Source: Mycolicibacterium diernhoferi (GTDB taxonomy: Bacteria > Actinomycetota > Actinomycetes > Mycobacteriales > Mycobacteriaceae). Taken from it: a DNA stretch of 64,000 bases. Positions 8,403 to 15,557 of this stretch are shown piece after piece; position 1 is the stretch's first letter; each line of letters starts with the position of its first letter. The DNA is taken from the NCBI RefSeq assembly GCF_019456655.1, contig NZ_CP080332.1:4340001-4404000 (forward strand), read 5' to 3'. The notes beneath the pieces are model-generated. The model worked only from the letters and a program-made list of their open reading frames with translations. It was not told the origin of the DNA and ran no database searches. Position numbers and translations under genes: made by a program.

Positions 8403-8467
8403 GCGACGTCTGCGGAGCGAACCATCGATGGACGTTGGGCGACCGAGCCTGCGAGGTCACCGCATGA
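8399..8467 (+). repeat. MIRU-like 69-bp linker with a 22-codon mini-ORF
   Basis: Between the P450 and the ferredoxin lies an open frame whose ATG overlaps the P450 stop (ATGA) and whose TGA overlaps the ferredoxin start (ATGA). It is 69 nt long and starts MSDVCGAN, ending RACEVTA. The element at 29457-29525 has exactly the same length and the same overlaps, with a similar 3' end. It is best seen as a coupling linker of the mycobacterial interspersed repeat kind, not a functional protein. Confidence 0.6.
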
Positions 8468-8670
8468 GCACGGGTCTCGGCAAGATCGTCGTCGACTTCG
8501 GCCTGTGTGAGAGCAACGGTGTCTGCATGGGCATCATCGCCGAGGTCTTCGACCTCGACGAGCAGGACTACCTGCACGTGCTCACCGACGAGGTGACACC
8601 GGATAACGAACAGCAGGTCCGCGAAGCGGTCCGGCAGTGTCCCCGGCAGGCGATCTCGATCGAGACCTAG
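8464..8670 (+). CDS. 3Fe-4S-type ferredoxin, 68 aa
   Basis: Cys15-x5-Cys21 and Cys59-Pro bind one cluster; the centre of the motif (NGV) lacks the fourth Cys, as in P450-partner ferredoxins of actinobacteria. It probably delivers electrons to the P450 at 7197-8402, from which it is separated only by the coupling linker. I chose the ATG at 8464 since it overlaps the linker stop and gives the standard N-terminus. The esterase gene starts 4 bp downstream. No ferredoxin reductase of the FAD/NAD type is found in this operon. Confidence 0.88.
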   Translation: MSTGLGKIVVDFGLCESNGVCMGIIAEVFDLDEQDYLHVLTDEVTPDNEQQVREAVRQCPRQAISIET

Positions 8671-8674
8671 TCAG

Positions 8675-9439
8675 ATGCGATTCCTGTTCGTACACGGCGG
8701 ATTTCATGCCGCCTGGTGCTGGGATAAGACCATCGCCGCGGTGAGCGAGCTCGGACACGTCGGTATCGCCGTCGATCTGCCCGGACATGGCGCCCTGGTG
8801 GATCAGGAGTCCACCCTGGCCAACCGCCGCGATGCGATTCTGGCGGTGCTGCAACCCGGCGACGTCCTGGTCGGCCACTCCGGTGGCGGCTTCGATGCGA
8901 CGCTGGCCGCCGATGCCGCACCGGATCTGGTGCGCCACATCGTGTATTTGGCGGCCGCATTGCCGCGGGAGGGGCGCACCTACCCGGAGGCCATGGCCAT
9001 GCGCGATGATGCGGATCCGGCCAACGGTTTCGACGCCGACGTCGGTGAGATGCTGGGCTACCTGAGTTTCGACGAGGACGGCGCCATGACGTTCGCCGAC
9101 TTCGACGGTGCGTGGAAGTACTTCTACCACGACTGCGACGAGCAGACCGCGCGCTGGGCGTTCGACCGGCTCGGCCCGGAACGGTTCGGGGACACCACGG
9201 TGACCCCGGTGTCGGTGCCGCGGTTCTGGGAGGCCGATCTGCCGCGCAGTTTCATCGTGTGCGAACAGGACAGGTCGATGCCGCGTTGGCTCGCCGATAC
9301 TGTCGCCCGCCGACTCGGGGTGGCGCAGCTGACCATCGACAGTTCGCATTCCCCGTTCCTCAGCCGCCCCCGCGAACTCGCCGAGTTGTTGGTGCACGCG
9401 ACGACCACCGAGCCGATCGGCCCGCTGGTCCCCTACTGA
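8675..9439 (+). CDS. alpha/beta hydrolase, methyl-/carboxylesterase-like, 254 aa
   Basis: The protein begins almost at the oxyanion segment (FVHGGFHAAWCW), then DLPGHG and the nucleophile elbow GHSGGG (Ser near residue 71), and closes with SSHSPFLSRP, giving the catalytic His. This short form with HGxxHxxWCW and the SPFLSRP ending resembles the plant-type methyl esterase/hydroxynitrile lyase branch. It is the last gene of the plus-strand operon and is followed by a strong hairpin. A hydrolytic step on an ester or lactone is likely; the substrate is unknown. Confidence 0.78.
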   Translation: MRFLFVHGGFHAAWCWDKTIAAVSELGHVGIAVDLPGHGALVDQESTLANRRDAILAVLQPGDVLVGHSGGGFDATLAADAAPDLVRHIVYLAAALPREGRTYPEAMAMRDDADPANGFDADVGEMLGYLSFDEDGAMTFADFDGAWKYFYHDCDEQTARWAFDRLGPERFGDTTVTPVSVPRFWEADLPRSFIVCEQDRSMPRWLADTVARRLGVAQLTIDSSHSPFLSRPRELAELLVHATTTEPIGPLVPY

Positions 9440-9450
9440 CGGGTCGAAAC

Positions 9451-9495
9451 GCACGAAATGGTCGCTCCCGGTGTCGGATAGCGACCATTTCGTGC
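9451..9495. terminator. hairpin between convergent operons
   Basis: Perfect 16-bp arms: GCACGAAATGGTCGCT (9451-9466) and its complement at 9480-9495, with a 13-nt loop. It lies 12 bp after the esterase stop and 23 bp beyond the end of the minus-strand DUF1330 gene, so it can act in both directions. There is no U-tract, as is common for mycobacterial terminators. Confidence 0.75.
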
Positions 9496-9517
9496 ATTTC
9501 GCGCAAAGAGCGGGAGA

Positions 9518-9802
9518 TCAGAAGCCGGAGAGGATGACTCCGTTGCAGTCGGCAGCGGCCTGGCGCAGCTTCACGGCCTCCTGGTAGGCGTCGGAGTAGT
9601 ACCACTCCTTGGCCGCGTCGACCGACTCGAACTCCAGCAGCACGGTCTGGGTGCCGTGCCACTCCCCTTCCAGCGTCTCCACGGCCGGCCCGAAGCCCAG
9701 CACGGTGGCGCCGGTCATGGCCTTGCTGGCCAGCTTGCCGTACTCGGCCATGCCGGCCGGGTCCTTGATGTCCTCGGTGATGATCACATAACCCTTGGCC
9801 AC
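9518..9802 (-). CDS. DUF1330-type protein, 94 aa
   Basis: A small ferredoxin-like-fold (dimeric alpha/beta barrel) protein: GYVIITEDIKDPAGMAEYGKLAS at the start, then VLLEFESVDAAKEWYYSDAYQEAVKLRQAA, which is the characteristic DUF1330 segment. I chose the GTG at 9802 (MAKGYVII) because aaggag lies 10 bp upstream; the longer frame adds residues without family match. DUF1330 proteins often accompany catabolic enzymes, but their chemistry is not established. It lies 34 bp after the ferredoxin on the same strand and is probably the last gene of a P450-ferredoxin-DUF1330 operon. Confidence 0.8.
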   Translation of the reverse strand: MAKGYVIITEDIKDPAGMAEYGKLASKAMTGATVLGFGPAVETLEGEWHGTQTVLLEFESVDAAKEWYYSDAYQEAVKLRQAAADCNGVILSGF

Positions 9803-9836
9803 AGTTTCGAGTCTCCTTGTCGGTGAGGCGGATTGA

Positions 9837-10025
9837 TCAGACTTCGTGGATCGCATTCTCGGGACAACAATCGATGGCCTCCTGAACGGCGGCCTCGTGC
9901 TCGGTGGGCACGTCCCCGGGGGCAGCCACCGCCCATCCGTCGTCGGACAGGTCGAACACCTCCGGACACAACGTCAGGCACATGCCGTGACCGGCGCACC
10001 GGTCCTCGTCGACGACGACCTTCAT
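9837..10025 (-). CDS. 3Fe-4S/4Fe-4S ferredoxin, 62 aa
   Basis: C10-x5-C16 with an additional C20-Pro and a CCPENA motif near residue 53. It is the standard short ferredoxin beside an actinobacterial P450; the start overlaps the P450 stop by 4 bp (ATGA on the minus strand), so the two are translationally coupled. It probably donates electrons to that P450. The extra Cys (TLCPE) near the first pair is typical of this ferredoxin subtype and does not by itself imply a 4Fe cluster. Confidence 0.88.
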   Translation of the reverse strand: MKVVVDEDRCAGHGMCLTLCPEVFDLSDDGWAVAAPGDVPTEHEAAVQEAIDCCPENAIHEV

Positions 10026-11299
10026 TTCACATCGAACTCCAGGTGCAGGTGGGTGAGCCCACGCAGGATGAACGTCGGGATGTAGTTGTAGTCGCGATTG
10101 CCCGCCGGTCCGTGGTGCTCCTCGGAGATGCGGATATCGGTGGTGCGGTCGAGCAGTCGCTCCAGGCCGACGCGGGTCTCGGCACGGGCCAGCGGTGCAC
10201 CCGGGCAGCTGTGGATCCCGCGGCCGAAGGCCAGGTGCTGACGCGCGTTCTTGCGGGCCGGATCGAACTCGTCGGGATTCTCGAAACGGCGCGGGTCCCG
10301 GTTGGCCGCACCGTTGACCACCATGACGGTGCGACCGGACGGCAACTCCTTGTCCCCCACCGTGACCGGCGTACGGGAGAGCCGGAAGTCACCCTTGACC
10401 GGACTCTCGAAGCGCAGCGCCTCCTCGATGAAGTTGGGCAGCAGGCTGCGGTCCTCGCGGACCCGCTGCTGGATGTCCGGGCGGTCGCCGAGCACCTTGA
10501 GCGCGGTGCCGAGCAGCCGGACGGTGGTCTCCTGGCCGGCCGAGAAGACGTTGGTGGCCACCCGTGCCACGTCACCGGGGCTCGGTGTGGTGCCGTCGGG
10601 GAACAGTGCGGTCGCCATGCCGGTGAGCACGTCCTCGCGGGGGTTGGTGCGCCGGTCCTCGATGTAGGCCTCGAACTGGCCGTACAGGAACTCCAGCGGG
10701 CTGTGCGACAGTGCTTCATCACCGGTGCTGCCCACACCGCCGCCGGAGTTGTGCGAGATGCCGTCGACGAAGGCGTTGCGGTCCTCCGGCGGGATACCGA
10801 GCAGATCGGCGATCACCAGCAGGGTGAACGGGCTGGCGAAGCCCTTGATGAACTCGCCCTTGCCGGGGGCCAGGAACTCGTCGAGCACGTCGTCGGCCAG
10901 CTGCCACATCGCGTCCTCGTTCTCCTTGAGGCGCTTGGGCGTGATCAGCCGCATCATCAGCGAGCGGTGGTTGGTGTGCACCGGCGGATCCAGGGTGGGC
11001 AGCTGATCGCTGAACGGAAGTTCGTCGCGGTGCTTCTCGATGAGTTCGGCGACGTCGTCGCGGCCCTCCAGCGGCACCGGGAAACCGGGGAACGGACCGG
11101 TGACCGAGGTGCACGAGGAGAAGGTCTCCTCGTCGTTGTAGACCGAGACGGCTTCCTCCCAGCCCGTCACCATGGTCACGTTGTAGTGGTCCTCGGGCTG
11201 CACCGGGCACTGGTCCCGCAGGGCGTTGAAGTACGGATACGGATCCGCAACCAGCCGGGGGTCCTTGAACCAGTCGATGCCGGCGGGATCGATCGCCAT
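10022..11299 (-). CDS. cytochrome P450, 425 aa
   Basis: The heme loop is FGRGIHSCPGAPLARAE with Cys365; the I-helix has SAGQETTVRL (the acid-alcohol Glu-Thr pair); the K-helix ExxR is EEALRFESP. I start at the ATG at 11299 (MAIDPAGIDWF), which has ggag 8 bp upstream. The longer frame to 11425 runs through the promoter and operator. A near-perfect copy of the GAGAATNNNATTCTC palindrome lies 37 bp upstream (11336-11350), so this P450, its ferredoxin and the DUF1330 gene look like members of that regulon. Confidence 0.9.
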   Translation of the reverse strand: MAIDPAGIDWFKDPRLVADPYPYFNALRDQCPVQPEDHYNVTMVTGWEEAVSVYNDEETFSSCTSVTGPFPGFPVPLEGRDDVAELIEKHRDELPFSDQLPTLDPPVHTNHRSLMMRLITPKRLKENEDAMWQLADDVLDEFLAPGKGEFIKGFASPFTLLVIADLLGIPPEDRNAFVDGISHNSGGGVGSTGDEALSHSPLEFLYGQFEAYIEDRRTNPREDVLTGMATALFPDGTTPSPGDVARVATNVFSAGQETTVRLLGTALKVLGDRPDIQQRVREDRSLLPNFIEEALRFESPVKGDFRLSRTPVTVGDKELPSGRTVMVVNGAANRDPRRFENPDEFDPARKNARQHLAFGRGIHSCPGAPLARAETRVGLERLLDRTTDIRISEEHHGPAGNRDYNYIPTFILRGLTHLHLEFDVK

Positions 11300-11335
11300 A
11301 TGTGTCACTCCGTTCCTGGCCGGTCTCAGACCGAT

Positions 11336-11350
11336 GAGAATACGACTCTC
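11336..11350. promoter_or_regulatory. GAGAATNNNATTCTC-type operator, one mismatch
   Basis: Sequence GAGAATACGACTCTC: left half perfect, right half with one change (ACTCTC). It lies 37 bp upstream of the P450 start at 11299. Four perfect copies of the same palindrome occur elsewhere in the window. Confidence 0.65.
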
Positions 11351-11450
11351 ACTGTTGAGTATCACATTTCCATAGCGCCGCTTCGCCGTCAACGAGGGCA
11401 AATGCCTAATCGCTGTGCTCAACATGCCACAACAGGAAACGGGATTCTCG

Positions 11451-11476
11451 CGGTGTTGAGCAATCGCTCAACACCG
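11451..11476. promoter_or_regulatory. perfect palindrome upstream of membrane protein, candidate operator
   Basis: Arms CGGTGTTGAGC (11451-11461) and GCTCAACACCG (11466-11476) around AATC. Related half sites occur near 11416 (GTGCTCAACA) and 11353 (TGTTGAG). It lies 58 bp upstream of the membrane protein start, within the 235-bp divergent spacer. It differs from the GAGAAT palindrome, so a second regulator is implied. Confidence 0.5.
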
Positions 11477-11534
11477 CCTGGTCGAGAGCCTATTCTCCGC
11501 TCAGGTGCCGCAGCGGCACGGAACAGGACACGCC

Positions 11535-12317
11535 ATGACATCCGACATCGCGACGCCCGAGACATCCGCCGACGAGTCCGACCTGGCCCGCCCGTGGGCG
11601 CCACACCGCCGCAAGGCCTATATCGCCCTCACCGCGATCGCCGGATTCGCGTTCACCACGGCGGTCATCGGGGTCGGCACCGGCCTGCTGCCGCCCACCT
11701 TCACCGTCGACGTCATCGCCAACCTGGCATTCGGGCTGCCGGTGATCGTGCTGCCACTGGTCTATTTCTGGACCGGCCGGGGCGAGCAACGCTCGCGTAT
11801 GCAACGCGCGTCGGAGCTGACGATGATCTATCTGCCCTACACCGCGGGCAGCCAACTCGGCTACGAGACCATCTTCCTCATCGGCCATCCGATGAACTGG
11901 TGGACGCCGACCGCCGACCCGGGCTGGAAGTGGCTGTGGTGGCAGTACGGCCTGGCCGACACCCGCTACACCAGTGGCAACGCCTGGATCTTCGGCCTGG
12001 AGCTGGTCGGCGTCATCACCGGCACGCTGTTGTTCATCGTGTGGATCCGCTTGATGCGCACCGATTTACCGATCGAGTCCCGGATCAAGTGCCTCTGGGT
12101 GGCCTTCACCGGCTGCGCGATGCTGATCAGCAGCACCGGCGTGTACTTCCTGTCGGAGGTGCGCGCCGGGTTCGGCGATATCGGCCAGGGCGCATTCGGG
12201 CTCTGGTTCAAGTTCATCGCCGAGAACGTGCCCTTCATGATCCTGCCGTTCTTCGCCCTGATCGCGATGTACCGCCAGATCGACCATCTCACCCGACGCG
12301 CGGGCCCCGCCGCATAA
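11535..12317 (+). CDS. multi-pass membrane protein, EXPERA/emopamil-binding-like, 260 aa
   Basis: After a charged N-terminus of about 25 residues there are roughly six hydrophobic segments. The polar pieces between helices are Trp-rich (NWWTPTADPGWKWLWWQYG) and include ET in an IFxIGHPMNWW setting. This layout recalls the EXPERA/EBP (sterol isomerase-like) fold, but I cannot confirm the catalytic His/Glu set, so this is a suggestion only. The ATG at 11535 is preceded by aggaca. A perfect palindrome lies just upstream. The gene is monocistronic by position, with a minus-strand small gene following convergently. Confidence 0.6.
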   Translation: MTSDIATPETSADESDLARPWAPHRRKAYIALTAIAGFAFTTAVIGVGTGLLPPTFTVDVIANLAFGLPVIVLPLVYFWTGRGEQRSRMQRASELTMIYLPYTAGSQLGYETIFLIGHPMNWWTPTADPGWKWLWWQYGLADTRYTSGNAWIFGLELVGVITGTLLFIVWIRLMRTDLPIESRIKCLWVAFTGCAMLISSTGVYFLSEVRAGFGDIGQGAFGLWFKFIAENVPFMILPFFALIAMYRQIDHLTRRAGPAA

Positions 12318-12320
12318 CCC

Positions 12321-12494
12321 TCAACCCCGGCCCTGGCGCCACGCCGCCACGATCACGCAGCACCCCACCGCACCGGCGAACACGCCCAGGATCAGATGCC
12401 GCGGACCGCCGCCGGCGGTGTAGGCCCACAACTGCAGTCCACCGGCCACCAGGGCCAGCAGCCCGAAGGCCAGTCCCGCCACCCGTAACGCCAT
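12321..12494 (-). CDS. small membrane protein, 57 aa
   Basis: This minus-strand frame runs from an ATG at 12494 to a TGA at 12321. The product has two hydrophobic segments: residues about 5-22 (VAGLAFGLLALVAGG) and about 33-51 (LILGVFAGAVGCCVIVAAW), with a Gly-rich hinge, and ends in positively charged residues. Codon positions show high third-position GC as in its neighbours. It lies convergent to the larger membrane protein (3-bp gap) and divergent from the TetR gene at 12563. Function unknown; many mycobacteria carry similar two-helix proteins. Confidence 0.55.
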   Translation of the reverse strand: MALRVAGLAFGLLALVAGGLQLWAYTAGGGPRHLILGVFAGAVGCCVIVAAWRQGRG

Positions 12495-12562
12495 CCGACC
12501 AGTCTGCCAGCAGCCTTAGTTAGACACTGGTCAGCTTCGCCGAACCGCGGTACGTTGCGCAG

Positions 12563-13222
12563 GTGCCCGCATCACCGCGCAACGCAGAAGCTGACCATGG
12601 TCAGCGCCGGGCGACCTTCCAGCGCTCCAACTCGCGCGCGACCAAGCGCATGCTGGTACAGGCCGCGATGGCGCTGTGGCGCACCAACGGCTACGCCAAC
12701 ACCACGGTCGCCGAGATCTGCCGCGGCGCCGGCGTCTCCAAGGCGCTGTTCTACTTCTACTTCCCCCGCAAGGAGGACGTGCTCTTCGAGGTGGGCGTGA
12801 TGTCCACCCGGTCCGCGCAGCGCACCATCGCCACCATGCTGGACGGCGACTACGACATCGGGACCGTCATCGGCGCGGCACTGACCGACCTGGAACGGTC
12901 GATGGCCCGCAATCCGCGCGAGCTGGTCATCGAGACCATCCTCGAGGGATACCGGCACGAGCACCGGTTACTGGCAAGCGGTGAGCCCCGTCCCGATCTG
13001 GACGGCGGCATGTTCACCGCGCTGTTCGAGCGCGCGGTGGCCGACGGAAAGCTGCCCGCCGGCACCGACGCCGGCCACCTGGCCTATCTGGCGATGATGA
13101 TGGTCAGCGAGGGCGCCAGGCATTGGGCCGCAGGCGCTTTCGGCACCCGTTCTTTCGCCGACGTCGTCGGCACCGATATCGCCACCCTGATCGCAGGGAC
13201 CACCGGACAAAGGAGACCGTGA
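12563..13222 (+). CDS. TetR-family regulator, 219 aa
   Basis: The N-terminal helix-turn-helix is clear (residues about 30-75): ALWRTNGYANTTVAEICRGAGVSKALFYFYFPRKEDVL contains the usual G-TTVAEI-AGVSK-FYFYF pattern. The ligand domain follows. The GTG at 12563 is used because the next in-frame starts would cut into the HTH lead-in. A perfect 16-bp palindrome (12590-12605) lies within its first codons, and a matching half site (GGTCAGC, 12529-12535) lies upstream, suggesting autorepression. The stop overlaps the ATG of the acyl-CoA dehydrogenase by one base, so it probably controls its own operon (12563-17484). Confidence 0.85.
   Translation: MPASPRNAEADHGQRRATFQRSNSRATKRMLVQAAMALWRTNGYANTTVAEICRGAGVSKALFYFYFPRKEDVLFEVGVMSTRSAQRTIATMLDGDYDIGTVIGAALTDLERSMARNPRELVIETILEGYRHEHRLLASGEPRPDLDGGMFTALFERAVADGKLPAGTDAGHLAYLAMMMVSEGARHWAAGAFGTRSFADVVGTDIATLIAGTTGQRRP
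12590..12605. promoter_or_regulatory. GCTGACCATGGTCAGC palindrome, candidate TetR operator
   Basis: A perfect 16-bp palindrome inside the first 15 codons of the TetR gene, with a half site GGTCAGC at 12529-12535 upstream of the start. A repressor bound here could block transcription of its own operon. The overlap with coding sequence leaves open the possibility that the true start is further downstream. Confidence 0.45.
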
Positions 13223-14529
13223 TGGCATGGGATTTCGAGACCGACCCGGAGTTCCAGGAACTCCTGGACTGGGCGGACGCCTTCGTCCGTGATGAGGTCG
13301 AGCCGCTGGACCTGATCTGGCCACACCTTCAGTTCACCCCGCTCGACGATGCCCGCCGCCGCGTCGTGGACCCGCTCAAGGAGCAGGTACGGCGAAAGGG
13401 GTTGTGGGCCACCCATCTCGGACCCGATCTCGGCGGCCAGGGCTACGGGCAGCTCAAGCTGGCGCTGCTCAACGAGATCCTCGGCCGATCCCAGTGGGCG
13501 CCGATCGTCTTCGGTTGCCAGGCACCCGACACCGGCAACGCCGAGATCATCGCGCACTACGGCACGGACGAGCAGAAGGAACGCTATCTGCGACCGCTGC
13601 TCGACGGCGAGGTGTTCTCCTGCTACTCGATGACCGAACCGCAGGGCGGAGCCGACCCCACCCAGTTCAGGACCAGCGCCGTGCGGGATGCGGATGGGTC
13701 GAGCTGGATCATCAATGGCTACAAGTTCTTCTCCTCCAATGCCGGCACCGCCTCGTTCCTGATCGTGATGGTGGTGACCAACCCGGATGTCAGCCCCTAC
13801 CAGGGGATGTCGATGTTCCTGGTGCCGACCGACACGCCCGGGGTGACCATTGTGCGCAACTCCGGGCTCTACGGTGAGGCAGACGGCGACGGGTCGCATG
13901 CGCTCATCCACTACGACAACGTCCGGGTGCCCGATTCGGCGCTGCTCGGCGGGGAGGGACAGGCCTTCGTCATCGCCCAGACCCGGTTGGGCGGCGGCCG
14001 CATCCACCACGCGATGCGCACCATCGGCCTGGCGCAGAAGGCGCTGGACATGATGTGCGAAAGAGTGCTGTCCCGGTACACCGCGGGCAGCCTGCTCGCC
14101 GACAAGCAGACGGTGCAGGGCTACATCGCCGACTCCTACGCCCAGCTCAAGCAGTTCCGGCTGATGGTGCTCTACACCGCGTGGGAGATCGACAAGTACA
14201 ACGACTACAAGTTGGTGCGAAAGGACATCGCGGCGGTGAAGGTGGTCATGCCGACCGTGCTGCACGACATCGCCTGGCGCGCAATGCAGGTGCACGGCGC
14301 CCTCGGCGTCACCAACGAGATGCCGTTCCTCGGCATGGTGACCGGGGCCGCGGTGATGGGCCTGGCCGACGGACCCACCGAGGTACACAAGACCACCGTC
14401 GCCAAGCAGGTACTGCGCGGTTACACCGGCACCGACGGACTGTGGCCCACCGAGTGGCTGCCCGGCAAGCGGGACGCCGCGCGGGCCCGGTTCGCCGAGT
14501 ACCTGGAGATGGAGGCGGGCAACCTGTGA
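13222..14529 (+). CDS. acyl-CoA dehydrogenase, ACAD10/11-like, 435 aa
   Basis: The FAD/acyl-CoA motifs are present: YSMTEPQGGADPTQF (flavin and substrate loop) and WIINGYKFFSSNAGTASF. The C-terminal part has QVHGALGVTNEMPF and DGPTEVHKTTVAKQ. It is longer than ordinary FadE proteins (about 380-400 aa). It overlaps TetR upstream by one base and the APH-kinase gene downstream by 4 bp. ACAD proteins next to such kinases correspond to the two domains of human ACAD10/11 and to LvaA/LvaC of Pseudomonas levulinate catabolism, where a 4-hydroxyacyl-CoA is phosphorylated and then eliminated. I infer the same logic here. Confidence 0.85.
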   Translation: MAWDFETDPEFQELLDWADAFVRDEVEPLDLIWPHLQFTPLDDARRRVVDPLKEQVRRKGLWATHLGPDLGGQGYGQLKLALLNEILGRSQWAPIVFGCQAPDTGNAEIIAHYGTDEQKERYLRPLLDGEVFSCYSMTEPQGGADPTQFRTSAVRDADGSSWIINGYKFFSSNAGTASFLIVMVVTNPDVSPYQGMSMFLVPTDTPGVTIVRNSGLYGEADGDGSHALIHYDNVRVPDSALLGGEGQAFVIAQTRLGGGRIHHAMRTIGLAQKALDMMCERVLSRYTAGSLLADKQTVQGYIADSYAQLKQFRLMVLYTAWEIDKYNDYKLVRKDIAAVKVVMPTVLHDIAWRAMQVHGALGVTNEMPFLGMVTGAAVMGLADGPTEVHKTTVAKQVLRGYTGTDGLWPTEWLPGKRDAARARFAEYLEMEAGNL

Positions 14530-15557
14530 GCGACAACCCACCGGTGATCGACGTTGCCCGCCTTGCCGATTGGATGGATGATGCCGGCCTTCCCGGCAAG
14601 GGTGCGCCGTTGCAGGCCCGCTTCCTGTCCGGTGGCACCCAGAACGTCATCTACGAACTCACCCGCGACGACCAGCGCTGCGTCATCCGGATGCCACCGC
14701 GGGGAGCACCCGCGGATCGCGACAAGGGCATCCTGCGTGAGTGGCGCATCATCGAGGCACTCGACGGCACCGACGTGCCGCACACCAAGGCCATCGGGGT
14801 GTGTGACGATGCCGGCGTGCTGGGGCGGCCCTTCTATCTGATGGGTTTCGTCGACGGCTGGTCCCCGATGGATCAGCACGGCATCTGGCCGGAGCCCTTC
14901 AACAGCGATCCCGATACCCGACCGGGCCTGAGCTATCAACTGGCCGAAGGTATCGCGCTGCTGTCCAAGGTCGACTGGAAGGCGAAGGGACTGCACGACC
15001 TGGGGCGCCCGGACGGGTTCCACGAGCGTCAGGTGGACCGCTGGATCGGGTTCTTCGAGCGCATCAAGAAGCGCGAGTTGCCCGGGCTGGAGACGGCGAC
15101 GGCATGGCTCAAGGCGCACAAGCCGCTGGACTTCATCCCCGGCCTGATGCACGGCGACTACCAGTTCGCCAATGTCATGTACAAACACGGCGCGCCGGCG
15201 CAGCTGGCCGCGCTGGTCGACTGGGAGATGGGCACCGTCGGTGACCCCAAGCTGGATCTGGGCTGGATGGTCCAGAGCTGGCCGGCCGACGAAAACGACA
15301 CCGCCGCGATGAATTACGTCGACATGCGCGGCGCGCCGTCGCGTGACCAGGTGGTCGCGCACTACGCCGAGGTTTCCGGCCGCCAGGTCGACGACCTGGA
15401 CTACTACCTGGTGCTGGCCAAATGGAAGTTGGCGATCGTGCTGGAGCAGGGATTCCAGCGCGCCGGCGATGACGAGAAGCTGCTGGCCTTCGGGCCGGTC
15501 GTCACCGACCTGATGCACTCGGCCGCCGAACTGGCCGAGTCCACCGACTACCGGTGA
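14526..15557 (+). CDS. APH/ChoK-family kinase, candidate 4-hydroxyacyl-CoA kinase
   Basis: The kinase fold is recognisable from the nucleotide loop SGGTQNVIYEL (residues about 35-45), the Brenner motif HGDYQFANV (catalytic Asp and metal-binding Asn) and VDWEMGTVGDPKLDLG, where the metal-binding Asp sits. At 343 aa it matches the kinase half of ACAD10/11 and LvaA-type proteins; antibiotic phosphotransferases are usually shorter and are not expected between catabolic genes. Start GTG at 14526 overlaps the dehydrogenase stop by 4 bp. The probable substrate is a 4-hydroxyacyl-CoA, acting together with the preceding dehydrogenase-like protein. Confidence 0.8.
   Translation: MSDNPPVIDVARLADWMDDAGLPGKGAPLQARFLSGGTQNVIYELTRDDQRCVIRMPPRGAPADRDKGILREWRIIEALDGTDVPHTKAIGVCDDAGVLGRPFYLMGFVDGWSPMDQHGIWPEPFNSDPDTRPGLSYQLAEGIALLSKVDWKAKGLHDLGRPDGFHERQVDRWIGFFERIKKRELPGLETATAWLKAHKPLDFIPGLMHGDYQFANVMYKHGAPAQLAALVDWEMGTVGDPKLDLGWMVQSWPADENDTAAMNYVDMRGAPSRDQVVAHYAEVSGRQVDDLDYYLVLAKWKLAIVLEQGFQRAGDDEKLLAFGPVVTDLMHSAAELAESTDYR

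Noticed and set aside
9833..12523. 896-codon open frame on the plus strand
   Set aside because: It lies antisense to the P450 and ferredoxin and out of frame with the membrane protein; its product is Arg/Gly/His-rich without domain motifs, as expected from GC-rich shadow frames.
14526..15557. Aminoglycoside resistance gene
   Set aside because: The APH motif is present but the gene is overlapped on both sides by catabolic genes and matches the ACAD10/11 and LvaA-type kinases better.
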